This document shows, piece after piece, positions 7,121 through 13,773 of a stretch of DNA of 16,192 nt. The position numbers were made by a program, and so were the translations under genes. How positions within the stretch are numbered: the stretch's first letter is position 1; each line of letters begins with the position of its first letter. Under the pieces are notes generated by a model. That model searched no databases. It was not told the origin of the DNA and worked only from the letters and a program-made list of their open reading frames with translations. This stretch comes from Marivivens sp. (GTDB lineage: Bacteria; Pseudomonadota; Alphaproteobacteria; Rhodobacterales; Rhodobacteraceae), in contig JAHEBR010000027.1 in NCBI GenBank assembly GCA_024642185.1, forward strand, positions 1 to 16,192, read 5' to 3'.

Positions 7121-7822
7121 ATGTCAGACGAAGACGAAATCATCCTCTCCGAACTCAACGACGAAGATCTCGTCGCGCAGATGTTCGACGATCTCTATGA
7201 CGGCCTCCGCGAAGAGATCGAAGAGGGTGTGAACATCCTCATCGAGCGCGGCTGGGCGCCCTATCGCGTTCTGACCGAGGCGCTTGTCGGCGGCATGACC
7301 ATCGTCGGCGCCGATTTCCGCGACGGTATCCTCTTCGTCCCCGAAGTTCTTCTCGCCGCCAACGCGATGAAGGGCGGGATGGCCATCCTCAAGCCGCTAC
7401 TGGCGGAAACCGGTGCGCCCCGCGTCGGCAAGATGGTGATCGGCACCGTCAAGGGCGACATCCACGACATCGGCAAGAACCTTGTCGGCATGATGATGGA
7501 AGGCGCAGGCTTCGAGGTTGTAGACCTCGGCATCAACAACGCCGTCGAGAAATATCTCGAGGCGCTCGAGCGCGAAGGCGCCGATATCCTCGGCATGTCG
7601 GCGCTTCTGACCACCACCATGCCCTATATGAAGGTCGTGATCGACACGCTGGTCGAGAAGGGCATGCGCGACGACTACATCGTTCTGGTGGGCGGCGCCC
7701 CGCTCAACGAGGAATTCGGCCGTGCGATCGGTGCGGATGCCTATTGCCGCGACGCGGCGGTGGCAGTCGAGACTGCCAAGACGCTCGTCGCCCGCAAGCA
7801 CAACCAGGGCGCCCGCGCCTGA
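7121..7822 (+). CDS. Stand-alone cobalamin-binding corrinoid protein (MetH B12 module type)
   Basis: A 233-residue corrinoid protein. An N-terminal helical cap (about 1-100, 'RDGILFVPEVLLAANAMKGGM') precedes a B12-binding Rossmann-like domain with 'GTVKGDIHDIGKNLVGMMME', in which DxHxxG supplies the histidine that ligates cobalt, then 'SALLTTTMPYM' and 'VGGAPLNEEFGRAIGADAY'. This is the same fold as the B12 half of MetH and the MtaC/MtbC/MtgC proteins. It would carry a methyl group on cobalamin between a methyl-donor enzyme and an acceptor enzyme. The start at 7121 is chosen because homology begins there; the 27 upstream open codons look non-coding. No terminal reactivation domain is fused. 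A terminator follows the gene. Confidence 0.92.
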   Translation: MSDEDEIILSELNDEDLVAQMFDDLYDGLREEIEEGVNILIERGWAPYRVLTEALVGGMTIVGADFRDGILFVPEVLLAANAMKGGMAILKPLLAETGAPRVGKMVIGTVKGDIHDIGKNLVGMMMEGAGFEVVDLGINNAVEKYLEALEREGADILGMSALLTTTMPYMKVVIDTLVEKGMRDDYIVLVGGAPLNEEFGRAIGADAYCRDAAVAVETAKTLVARKHNQGARA

Positions 7823-7843
7823 TCGGCCACAAAGCTTTGCGAC

Positions 7844-7882
7844 AAAGCCCCGCGGCCGGAAGGCGCGCGGGGCTTTTCTTTT
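7844..7882 (+). terminator. Rho-independent terminator between the corrinoid and DUF1638 genes
   Basis: A perfect 11-bp stem (AAAGCCCCGCG at 7844-7854 with CGCGGGGCTTT at 7866-7876), an 11-base loop, and a tract TTTTCTTTT. It starts 21 bases after the corrinoid stop codon and ends 40 bases before the next ATG. Confidence 0.88.
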
Positions 7883-7922
7883 GGGGCGGCGGTTCCCATA
7901 GTTCCTCGCAAAGGGGCAAGAC

Positions 7923-8552
7923 ATGAACCTCGACGATGCAGCGCTGACGAAAGAGGGGCTCGGGCCCCGCGGCAAGGGGCGGATCCTGCTTCTGGCCTGT
8001 GGTGCGCTCGCGCATGAGATCGTGGCGCTGAAGGCGGCGAACGGTTGGGATCATCTCGATCTGCAATGCCTGCCGGCGATCTTTCACAACAGCCCCGAAA
8101 AGATCACCCCCGGCATCGAGGCGGCGGTGGCCGAGCATCGCAAGGATTATGACGAGATCTTCGTGGTCTACGCCGACTGCGGGACGGGCGGATTGCTCGA
8201 AGCGGCCTGCAAGCGGCTGGGGGTCGAGATGTTGGAAGGCCCGCATTGCTACAGCTTTTACGAGGGCAACGCGGCCTTTGCCGCGCGCGACGAGATCACG
8301 GCCTTCTACCTCACCGATTTCCTTGCGCGGCAGTTCGATGCCTTTGTCTGGAAGCCCTTGGGGCTTGATCGGCACCCCGAGCTGCGCGAGGCCTATTTCG
8401 GCAATTACACCAAGCTCGTCTATCAGGCACAGATCGACGATCCGGCGCTGACGGAAAAAGCGAAGGCTTGCGCCGAGCGGCTGGGGCTCGCCTTCGAGCG
8501 GCGGTTCACCGGTTACGGCGATCTTGCGACGGCGCTTGGAAAGCTCGGCTAG
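7923..8552 (+). CDS. DUF1638 protein, probable partner of corrinoid methyltransfer
   Basis: A 209-residue soluble protein of the DUF1638 family, with no signal peptide or membrane segment. Conserved-looking blocks are 'LLACGALAHEIVALK' near residue 20, 'DLQCLPAIFHNSPEKI', 'FVVYADCGTGGLL' and 'LEGPHCYSFYEG'. Four cysteines and several histidines sit in these blocks, so a metal or thiol-linked role is plausible but unproven. A GGGG ribosome site lies eight to ten bases before the ATG. The position just after a stand-alone corrinoid gene matches the family's habit of occurring beside corrinoid methyltransferases in Rhodobacteraceae and methanogens. A link to methionine synthesis has, as I recall, been suggested from mutant-fitness work in relatives. 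Its stop shares CTAG with sufE on the other strand. Confidence 0.85.
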   Translation: MNLDDAALTKEGLGPRGKGRILLLACGALAHEIVALKAANGWDHLDLQCLPAIFHNSPEKITPGIEAAVAEHRKDYDEIFVVYADCGTGGLLEAACKRLGVEMLEGPHCYSFYEGNAAFAARDEITAFYLTDFLARQFDAFVWKPLGLDRHPELREAYFGNYTKLVYQAQIDDPALTEKAKACAERLGLAFERRFTGYGDLATALGKLG

Positions 8553-8959
8553 GCCGCGGCGGCGGCGGTGGCGCGGATGCGTTCGACCATGGCCCGAAGC
8601 CCGTTCGAGCGTTGCGCCGAAAGGTGATCGTTGAGGCCAAGGCGGCCCAACTCGGCCTTGGCGTCGATCGCGGCCACGTCCTTCACCGCCACGCCCGAAT
8701 AGAGCGCGTGCAAGACGGCAATGAGGCCGCGCACGATCATCGCGTCGCTCTCGCCCTTGAAATCAAACACCCCGCCCTCGATCTGCGGCACGAGCCAGAC
8801 CTGGCTCGCGCAGCCCTCGACCTTGAAGGTCGGCGTCTTGAGGCCATCGTCCAAGGGCTCCATCGCTTTGCCGAGGTCGATCACATGGCGATAGCGGTCT
8901 TCCCAGTCGTCGAGAAATTCGAAAGTCTCGGCAATCTCTTCAAAGGCTTCGGTGGCCAT
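8549..8959 (-). CDS. sufE: SufE-family sulfur acceptor protein
   Basis: A 136-residue SufE protein. SufE takes sulfane sulfur from the cysteine desulfurase SufS and hands it to the SufBCD scaffold for iron-sulfur cluster assembly. The start at 8959 (MATEAFEEIAETFEFLDDWE) gives the normal family N-terminus; the open frame to 9028 is not similar. The sulfur-accepting cysteine is Cys50 in 'FKVEGCASQVWL', the core family motif, and 'GLNDHLSAQRSNGLRAMVERI' matches the C-terminal helix. The alanine run at the end is encoded by GCC/GCG repeats. No other suf gene is in the window, so it acts at a distance from its partners. It converges with the DUF1638 gene, and the two stop codons overlap. Confidence 0.93.
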   Translation of the reverse strand: MATEAFEEIAETFEFLDDWEDRYRHVIDLGKAMEPLDDGLKTPTFKVEGCASQVWLVPQIEGGVFDFKGESDAMIVRGLIAVLHALYSGVAVKDVAAIDAKAELGRLGLNDHLSAQRSNGLRAMVERIRATAAAAA

Positions 8960-9071
8960 GATGCGTCCTCGTCGTTGCCCGCCCGACTTAAGGTTGATGG
9001 CCCCAAAGGTCCAGTGCCCGCTTCCCAAGGTCGCAGCTTTCGGCTAGCCCTAGGGAAAGTGGGGGGACGTC

Positions 9072-9557
9072 ATGCTGAGAAAACTGGCGATCATCGTGGG
9101 ACTGGCGGCGGCGCTTTCGGGCTGCGCGCGGGTCTCGGAGTCGAAGTTCAATCCGCTCAACTGGTTCGGCCGCGCGCCCGAAGTGGCCGCGGAAGGCACC
9201 GTCGCGCGCAAGCCGCTCGTGCCGGCACAGGCCGAGGTCACCATCGTCGATGCCCGCGTGCTGATCGAAACCCTGTCGTCCGCCTCGCTTGAACCTTCCA
9301 CCAACGGCGCGATCCTGCGGGCCACCGGCATTGCCGCAAGCCAAGGGTTCTTCAACGCCGAGCTGGTGCTGGCCGATGTGACAAACGGCATCCTCACCTA
9401 TGATTTCCGCGTCGAGCGCCCTAGCGGCTATGAGGCCATCGGCAGCGCCAATTCGCGACAGATTACCGTGGCAACGGTGATCGACGCCGCCGTGCTGCGG
9501 GGGATCAAAGCGGTCGTCGTGCGCGGCGCGAGCGGCGCAAAGCGCCTGTCGCGCTAG
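9072..9557 (+). CDS. Small lipoprotein of unknown function
   Basis: A 161-residue predicted lipoprotein. The first 17 residues (MLRKLAIIVGLAAALSG) form a signal peptide with a lipobox L-S-G-C, and Cys18 would be lipidated. The mature part starts 'ARVSESKFNPLNWFGRAPE' and continues as an alpha/beta-looking domain without cysteine or obvious catalytic motif. I recall similar proteins only from Rhodobacteraceae, without a named function. A purine-rich GGGGGGAC site lies a few bases before the ATG. It is divergent from sufE (112 bases apart) and converges with rnd, with the two stop codons sharing CTAG. Aspartate at +2 is absent (Ala-Arg instead), so outer-membrane sorting is expected. Confidence 0.8.
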   Translation: MLRKLAIIVGLAAALSGCARVSESKFNPLNWFGRAPEVAAEGTVARKPLVPAQAEVTIVDARVLIETLSSASLEPSTNGAILRATGIAASQGFFNAELVLADVTNGILTYDFRVERPSGYEAIGSANSRQITVATVIDAAVLRGIKAVVVRGASGAKRLSR

Positions 9558-10717
9558 GCCTCTAGCCTGACCGTCACCACGCGCTGCCCCTTGGTCGCAA
9601 GGCCAACTTTGCCGTCGCAAAGCATCAGCGCCTCGTCGCCAAACACCTCGGCCCGCCAGCCATGCAGCGCCGGAAGATCGCGTTCGCCCGCGGCAATGGC
9701 GTCGAGCTCGGCCGATGTGGCAATCAGCTTGGCGGCCACGCCCTCATTGTCGGATTTGGCCTTGAGAAGCACGCGCAGAAGATCGGCCAGCGCGGGGTTC
9801 ACCTGAAGCTTTTCGCGGCTCTTGTCGACTTTGGGCAATTCATCATTCGGGGTCTCAACCCCGGCTTTCACCGCCCGGAGGATACCCTCGGCAATGTCGC
9901 CTTTCCGTGCCTCGCGCAAAAGGAGCCGCGAGCGGCCCAGATCGGCTTCGTTTTGCGGCTTGGTCGAGGCAATCTCGACCAGCGCGTCGTCCTTGTAGAC
10001 GCGCGAGCGGGGAATATTCTTGCCCTGCGCATAGCTTTCGCGGAAGGCGGCAAGCTCTTTCACAATCGCCATGAACCGAGGCGAATGGTTGCGCGTCTTG
10101 ACCCGTTGCCAAGCCTCCTCGGGATGGGATTCATAGGTCGAGGGATCAGTCAGAACCGCGATCTCCTCAGCCACCCAACGCTCGCGGCCGGTCTTGGCCA
10201 AACGGGCCGCCAGCACCTCGTAGATCTGCCGCAGATGCGTCACATCCGCCAGCGCATAGGTCGCCTGCGCCTCGGTCAGCGGGCGGCGCGACCAATCGGT
10301 AAAGCGGTGCGATTTGTCGAGATCGGCCTTGGCAATCTTGCGCACGAGGGTCTCGTAGCCCACCTGTTCGCCATAGCCGCAGACCATCGCCGCCACTTGC
10401 GTGTCAAACATCGGATCGGGAATGACGCCCGCATCGACGAAGAATATCTCGAGATCCTGCCGCGCGGCGTGAAACACCTTCACCACCGCCTTATTGCGGA
10501 AAAGCTCGTAAACCGGCTCGAGCGAGAGGCCCTCGGCCAAAGGATCGACCAGAACGGCGTCGCCGCCTTCGGCATCCCAATAGGCCATCTGCAAAAGGCA
10601 CAGCTTCGACCAATAGGTCCGCTCGCGCAAAAACTCGGTATCGACCGTGACATAGGGGTGCTTTGCGGCCCTTGTGCAAAAATCGGCCAGTGCCTCGGTC
10701 GTGGTAATCATTTTCAT
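9554..10717 (-). CDS. rnd: Ribonuclease D
   Basis: A 387-residue DEDD-family 3'-5' exoribonuclease of usual length, which trims tRNA and other stable RNA precursors. The Exo I motif is 'VTVDTEFLRERTY' (Asp26, Glu28). Exo II is in 'VKVFHAARQDLEIFF', and Exo III lies in 'ATYALADVTHLRQIYE' with the tyrosine and aspartate in place. An HRDC domain covers roughly residues 205-285 ('TRNHSPRFMAIVKELAAFRE'), and a second, weaker HRDC-like region follows, as in other RNase D proteins. The start is at 10717; an ATG two codons downstream is also possible. The gene is divergent from the Hint protein and converges with the lipoprotein. Confidence 0.95.
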   Translation of the reverse strand: MKMITTTEALADFCTRAAKHPYVTVDTEFLRERTYWSKLCLLQMAYWDAEGGDAVLVDPLAEGLSLEPVYELFRNKAVVKVFHAARQDLEIFFVDAGVIPDPMFDTQVAAMVCGYGEQVGYETLVRKIAKADLDKSHRFTDWSRRPLTEAQATYALADVTHLRQIYEVLAARLAKTGRERWVAEEIAVLTDPSTYESHPEEAWQRVKTRNHSPRFMAIVKELAAFRESYAQGKNIPRSRVYKDDALVEIASTKPQNEADLGRSRLLLREARKGDIAEGILRAVKAGVETPNDELPKVDKSREKLQVNPALADLLRVLLKAKSDNEGVAAKLIATSAELDAIAAGERDLPALHGWRAEVFGDEALMLCDGKVGLATKGQRVVTVRLEA

Positions 10718-10830
10718 CGGTTTGGTCTTTGCTCGCGCCTCATGGATCGCGCGTTATTAGGCCAAGAACCGCAAATTGGAAAGACCTGCCTCAAACGCGG
10801 ACCCGACGCCGAAGTATGATTGCGCAAGGC

Positions 10831-10859
10831 TTGCCTCGCGGCGAATTTCACACTAGATT
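10831..10859 (+). promoter_or_regulatory. Probable sigma-70 promoter for the Hint-domain gene
   Basis: TTGCCT (10831-10836), exactly 17 bases, then TAGATT (10854-10859). Transcription would begin near 10865, which leaves a leader of about 50 bases to the ATG at 10915 and argues against translation starts at 10816 or 10729. Confidence 0.55.
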
Positions 10860-10914
10860 CAACGCAATGCTGCGCACGCGCCTGGGGGGGCCCTGTTGCA
10901 GAGAGTTTCCGCCG

Positions 10915-11931
10915 ATGGCGACACTCGAATTCTATCTTACCGGCGATCAGCTAGGCTTTTATTCTTCCGTGAGTGTCACGGGGAAAAGCTTTGGCACGAA
11001 AGTTACGCTTGATGGCGTCTCGTCTTTTGGCGATGCGACAGATGTGTATCGCATCGTGGTTGAAGATGTGGCTCCTGGCGCCACCGGTCTGACCGCCGGC
11101 CAAACCGTGTCGATCTATGATAATTCAACCGGCGATCTCGTCTATTCCGGCCTCTATCCGGACACCACGCTTTACAACGGCCGCGCCTCGTCCGACACGC
11201 ACCTGATGCTTGAAAACGGCGACGGAAGTGGCGTCGTTATCAATCTCAACGGCGTAACCGACGGCTCGATGCAACTCGGTCCGGGGGCAAAGGTTCCTTT
11301 GGGGGTCGAGCTGCCGTTTACCAGCCTGCCCCCGACCCCGCCAACTTTCCCCTGCTTTGCCAAAGGCACCCTGATCGAAACCGATATCGGCCCCCTGCCC
11401 ATCGAAACGCTTCGCGCCGGAGACAAGGTTGCGACTTTCGACAATGGGCTCCAACGCATCCGGTGGATCGGCAAACGCGAGGTCTGCGGTTTGGGCGGTG
11501 ACGCCCCCATCGTTTTCGAGGCCGGAACCCTTGGCAACTACCGGCGCCTTTTGGTCTCGCCGCAGCACAGGATGCTGATGACCGACTGGCGCGCCGAGAT
11601 GTATTTCGGATCGCCCGAAGTGCTCGTGGCGGCCCTCCATCTTGTCAACGGCACGACGATCCGTCAGCAGCCAATCCCGAAGATCACCTATTTCCACATG
11701 GTCTTCGACCAGCACGAGATCATTTTCGCCGAAGGTATCCGCACCGAGAGCCTGCACCTGGGGGCCGAAGCCCTCGGGCGACTGGATACAAAGGCCCGCG
11801 AGGAAATCCTGGCGCTCTTTCCGGAAGCCGCCTATCGCGAGTCCGAAACCGCCCGCCCCTGCCTGCGCGCCTATGAGTCGGCGCTTGTTCCCGCGGAAAG
11901 GAAAACCGGGGTCCGGTCGTCAGCCGCATAA
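10915..11931 (+). CDS. Hint-domain (Hint_2) protein
   Basis: A 338-residue protein with two parts. Residues 1-140 are a beta-rich, Gly/Thr/Asp-rich region ('VTGKSFGTKVTLDG', 'LYPDTTLYNGRASSDTH') ending in a proline-rich linker (PPTPPTFP). A Hint_2 domain starts at Cys147 ('CFAKGTLIETDIGPLPIETL'), with 'RIRWIGKREV', 'RRLLVSPQHRMLM' and 'YFHMVFDQHEIIFAEGIRTES'. Hint folds are the self-splicing core of inteins and hedgehog proteins. This bacterial family often ends large secreted proteins and keeps the Cys and His, but autocleavage is not shown. No signal peptide is seen; family members in Rhodobacteraceae are thought to leave by type I export, which I cannot confirm here. The start follows from the promoter position and GAGAG nine bases upstream. 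Its 3' end overlaps purN by 61 bases on the other strand. Confidence 0.85.
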   Translation: MATLEFYLTGDQLGFYSSVSVTGKSFGTKVTLDGVSSFGDATDVYRIVVEDVAPGATGLTAGQTVSIYDNSTGDLVYSGLYPDTTLYNGRASSDTHLMLENGDGSGVVINLNGVTDGSMQLGPGAKVPLGVELPFTSLPPTPPTFPCFAKGTLIETDIGPLPIETLRAGDKVATFDNGLQRIRWIGKREVCGLGGDAPIVFEAGTLGNYRRLLVSPQHRMLMTDWRAEMYFGSPEVLVAALHLVNGTTIRQQPIPKITYFHMVFDQHEIIFAEGIRTESLHLGAEALGRLDTKAREEILALFPEAAYRESETARPCLRAYESALVPAERKTGVRSSAA

Positions 11932-12485
11932 CGGCGCAAAACTGCGGGATAAAGCGCGTGTTCCATCGGCAATAGGCGTGCGGCGAGTGTCTCGGGCGTA
12001 TCGCCCGCCGAAATCGCAATCCGCGCCTGCCCAAGGATCGGCCCGCCATCAAGCTCTGCCGTCACCTCATGCACCGTGCAGCCATGCTCCCTATCGCCCG
12101 CCTCGAGCGCGCGGGCATGGGTATGCAAGCCCTTGTAGAGCGGCAGAAGCGAGGGATGGATATTCAGCATCCGCCCCGCCCATTTGCCGGTAAAGTCCGG
12201 CGTCAGGATCCGCATGAACCCGGCAAGGCAGACGATCTCGACCCCCGCCTCGCGCAACACGCGATCAAGCGCGGCCTCGAAAGCCGCGCGATCCTTGCCA
12301 AAGGGGCGATGATCCACCACGGCAGTCGGCACGCCAAGCGCCTGAGCCTTGGCCAGCCCACCGGCCTGCGGATCGTTGGAGAGAACCAGCACAGGCCGCG
12401 CCGGATGGTCGCCCGTCATCGAGCGGACAAGGGCGACCATGTTCGAGCCGCCCCCGGAAATCAGGATACCGACGCGGCGGCTCAC
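11871..12485 (-). CDS. purN: Phosphoribosylglycinamide formyltransferase (PurN)
   Basis: A 204-residue GAR transformylase, which uses 10-formyl-THF to formylate GAR in step 3 of purine synthesis. The start is the GTG at 12485-12483, giving (M)SRRVGILISGGGSNM, the family's phosphate-binding 'SGxGSN' loop. Catalytic parts are visible: 'LAGFMRILTPDFTGKW', 'MLNIHPSLLPLYKGLHTH' with the Asn-x-His pair, and 'GCTVHEVTAELDGGPILGQ' with the His and Asp. The GTG overlaps the purM stop as GTGA, so translation is coupled to purM. The tail beyond 'LYPAVLRRYAADD' is about 14 residues longer than most family members and lies antisense to the end of the Hint gene. Confidence 0.95.
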   Translation of the reverse strand: MSRRVGILISGGGSNMVALVRSMTGDHPARPVLVLSNDPQAGGLAKAQALGVPTAVVDHRPFGKDRAAFEAALDRVLREAGVEIVCLAGFMRILTPDFTGKWAGRMLNIHPSLLPLYKGLHTHARALEAGDREHGCTVHEVTAELDGGPILGQARIAISAGDTPETLAARLLPMEHALYPAVLRRYAADDRTPVFLSAGTSADS

Positions 12486-13525
12486 AAAAGCCGCCCCGTA
12501 TAGGCGACCCCCTGCCCTTTCACCACGCGGCCGATCACCCGCACATCTTCGCCCTCGGCTTTCAGCACCTCGGCCAAAGCCTCGGCCCGATCCGCCGCCA
12601 CCACGGCAATCATGCCAATGCCTGAGTTGAAAGTCTTCAGAAGCTCGGCCTCTTCCATATTCGCGGTCTCTGCCAGCCATCGGAACACACCCGGCAACTC
12701 CCAGGCGCCCAGATCAATCTCGGCCCCAAGCCCCTCGGGCAGAACGCGCGGCAGATTCTCGGTCAGCCCCCCGCCGGTGATATGCGCCAGCGCATGCACG
12801 CCCCCGGCGCGGACCGCCGCCAACGCCTGTTTCACATAAAGCCGCGTCGGCGTCAGCAGCGCCGCGCCAAGGCTGCCCTCGCCAAAGGGCGAGGCGGCGT
12901 CCCAGCCAAGCTCTGATAGCTCGACCACCTTGCGCACGAAAGAATAGCCGTTGGAATGCACCCCCGACGAGGACAGCCCCAAAAGCACATCCCCCTCGTT
13001 CACCCCCGCGGGCAGCTCCGCCCCGCGCTCCATCGCGCCCACGGCAAAGCCCGCCAGATCGAAATCGCCCGCGTGATACATCCCCGGCATCTCGGCCGTC
13101 TCGCCCCCGATCAGCGCACAGCCCGACTGGGCACAGCCCTCGGCAATCCCTTCGATGATCCGCGCGGCGGAGGAGACATCGAGCTTGCCGGTCGCAAAAT
13201 AGTCGAGGAAAAACAGAGGCTCCGCGCCCTGACAGACCAGATCATTCACACACATCGCCACAAGGTCGATGCCGATCGTGTCGACGTTTCCGGTATCAAT
13301 GGCGATCCTGAGCTTGGTCCCGACCCCATCGGTCGCCGCCACCAGCACCGGATCGACATAACCTGCACCCTTGAGATCAAAGAGCGCCCCAAAACCGCCC
13401 AGCCCCGACATCACCCCCGGCCGCGCCGTCCGCTTGGCCGCCGGCTTGATCCGCTCCACAAGAGCGTTGCCCGCATCGATATCGACACCCGCATCCGCAT
13501 AGGTCAGGCCGTTCTTGGTGCTCAT
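12482..13525 (-). CDS. purM: Phosphoribosylformylglycinamidine cyclo-ligase (AIR synthetase)
   Basis: A 347-residue PurM of normal length, which closes the imidazole ring of AIR from FGAM with ATP. It opens 'NGLTYADAGVDIDAGNALVE', the usual N-terminus. 'LVAATDGVGTKLRIA' and 'GIDLVAMCVNDLVCQGAEPL' form the ATP-binding core. 'LIGGETAEMPGMY' and 'LGLSSSGVHSNGYSFVRK' are the strongest family signatures, and 'ALAHITGGGLTENLPRVLP' matches the C-terminal domain. The ATG at 13525 has AAGGGG and AAGG upstream, and an upstream in-frame extension to 13588 is unsupported. It is the first gene of a purM-purN operon, the common order in proteobacteria, and is divergent from the tRNA at 13629. Confidence 0.97.
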   Translation of the reverse strand: MSTKNGLTYADAGVDIDAGNALVERIKPAAKRTARPGVMSGLGGFGALFDLKGAGYVDPVLVAATDGVGTKLRIAIDTGNVDTIGIDLVAMCVNDLVCQGAEPLFFLDYFATGKLDVSSAARIIEGIAEGCAQSGCALIGGETAEMPGMYHAGDFDLAGFAVGAMERGAELPAGVNEGDVLLGLSSSGVHSNGYSFVRKVVELSELGWDAASPFGEGSLGAALLTPTRLYVKQALAAVRAGGVHALAHITGGGLTENLPRVLPEGLGAEIDLGAWELPGVFRWLAETANMEEAELLKTFNSGIGMIAVVAADRAEALAEVLKAEGEDVRVIGRVVKGQGVAYTGRLL

Positions 13526-13589
13526 CCTTGATCCCCTTCGTCTGTTGCCGCCCCGATACCGCAACCCGCCCCCACGTGCCAGTGACAAC

Positions 13590-13618
13590 TTGACCCTCCC
13601 GCACGGCGCGGATAGGCA
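13590..13618 (+). promoter_or_regulatory. Probable tRNA promoter
   Basis: TTGACC (13590-13595), 17 bases, then TAGGCA (13613-13618), or GATAGG at 13611-13616 with a 15-base spacer. Transcription would start just before the tRNA at 13629, giving a very short 5' leader. The -35 is strong and the -10 weak. Confidence 0.5.
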
Positions 13619-13628
13619 ATCGACAGGC

Positions 13629-13704
13629 GGGCCTGTAGCTCAATGGTTAGAGCAGAGCGCTCATAACGCTTTGGTTGGGGGTTCAAGTCCCTCCGGGCCT
13701 ACCA
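13629..13704 (+). tRNA. tRNA with anticodon CAT, probably tRNA-Ile2 (lysidine type)
   Basis: A full 76-base cloverleaf with encoded CCA. The acceptor is GGGCCTG with CGGGCCT (a G1-U72 wobble and a U6-G67 wobble), the D arm is GCTCAATGGTTAGAGC, the anticodon stem AGCG/CGCT encloses loop CTCATAA (anticodon CAT at 13662-13664), and the T loop is TTCAAGT. The anticodon fits elongator Met or Ile2. The C4-G69 pair, the D loop and the 'CTTTGGT...GGTTCAAGTCC' region resemble E. coli Ile2 more than E. coli Met, by recall. It is not an initiator tRNA, because that class has an unpaired 1-72 and three G-C pairs in the anticodon stem. If it is Ile2, TilS would convert C34 to lysidine. Confidence 0.9.
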
Positions 13705-13713
13705 CCCCTTCTT

Positions 13714-13773
13714 TTGGCTCCCAAATACTCCGGGGGAGCCGCCCGGCACGGGCGGCGGGGGCAGAGCCCCCTA
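13714..13773 (-). repeat. REP-like hairpin element, copy C
   Basis: On the minus strand, directly at the kinase stop, come GGGGGC-TCT-GCCCCC (13757-13771), an 8-bp hairpin GCCGCCCG/CGGGCGGC (13738-13756), and TCCCCCGGAGTATTTGGG. A second possible fold pairs GGCTCCC (13716-13722) with GGGAGCC (13734-13740). It has the same order of parts as copies A and B. It fills the 66-base gap between the tRNA and the kinase and may protect or end the kinase mRNA. Confidence 0.75.

Noticed and set aside
9662..10819. Plus-strand open frame of 385 codons
   Set aside because: It is antisense to rnd, whose DEDD motifs are intact; the shadow translation is Arg/His/Gly-rich with no motifs.
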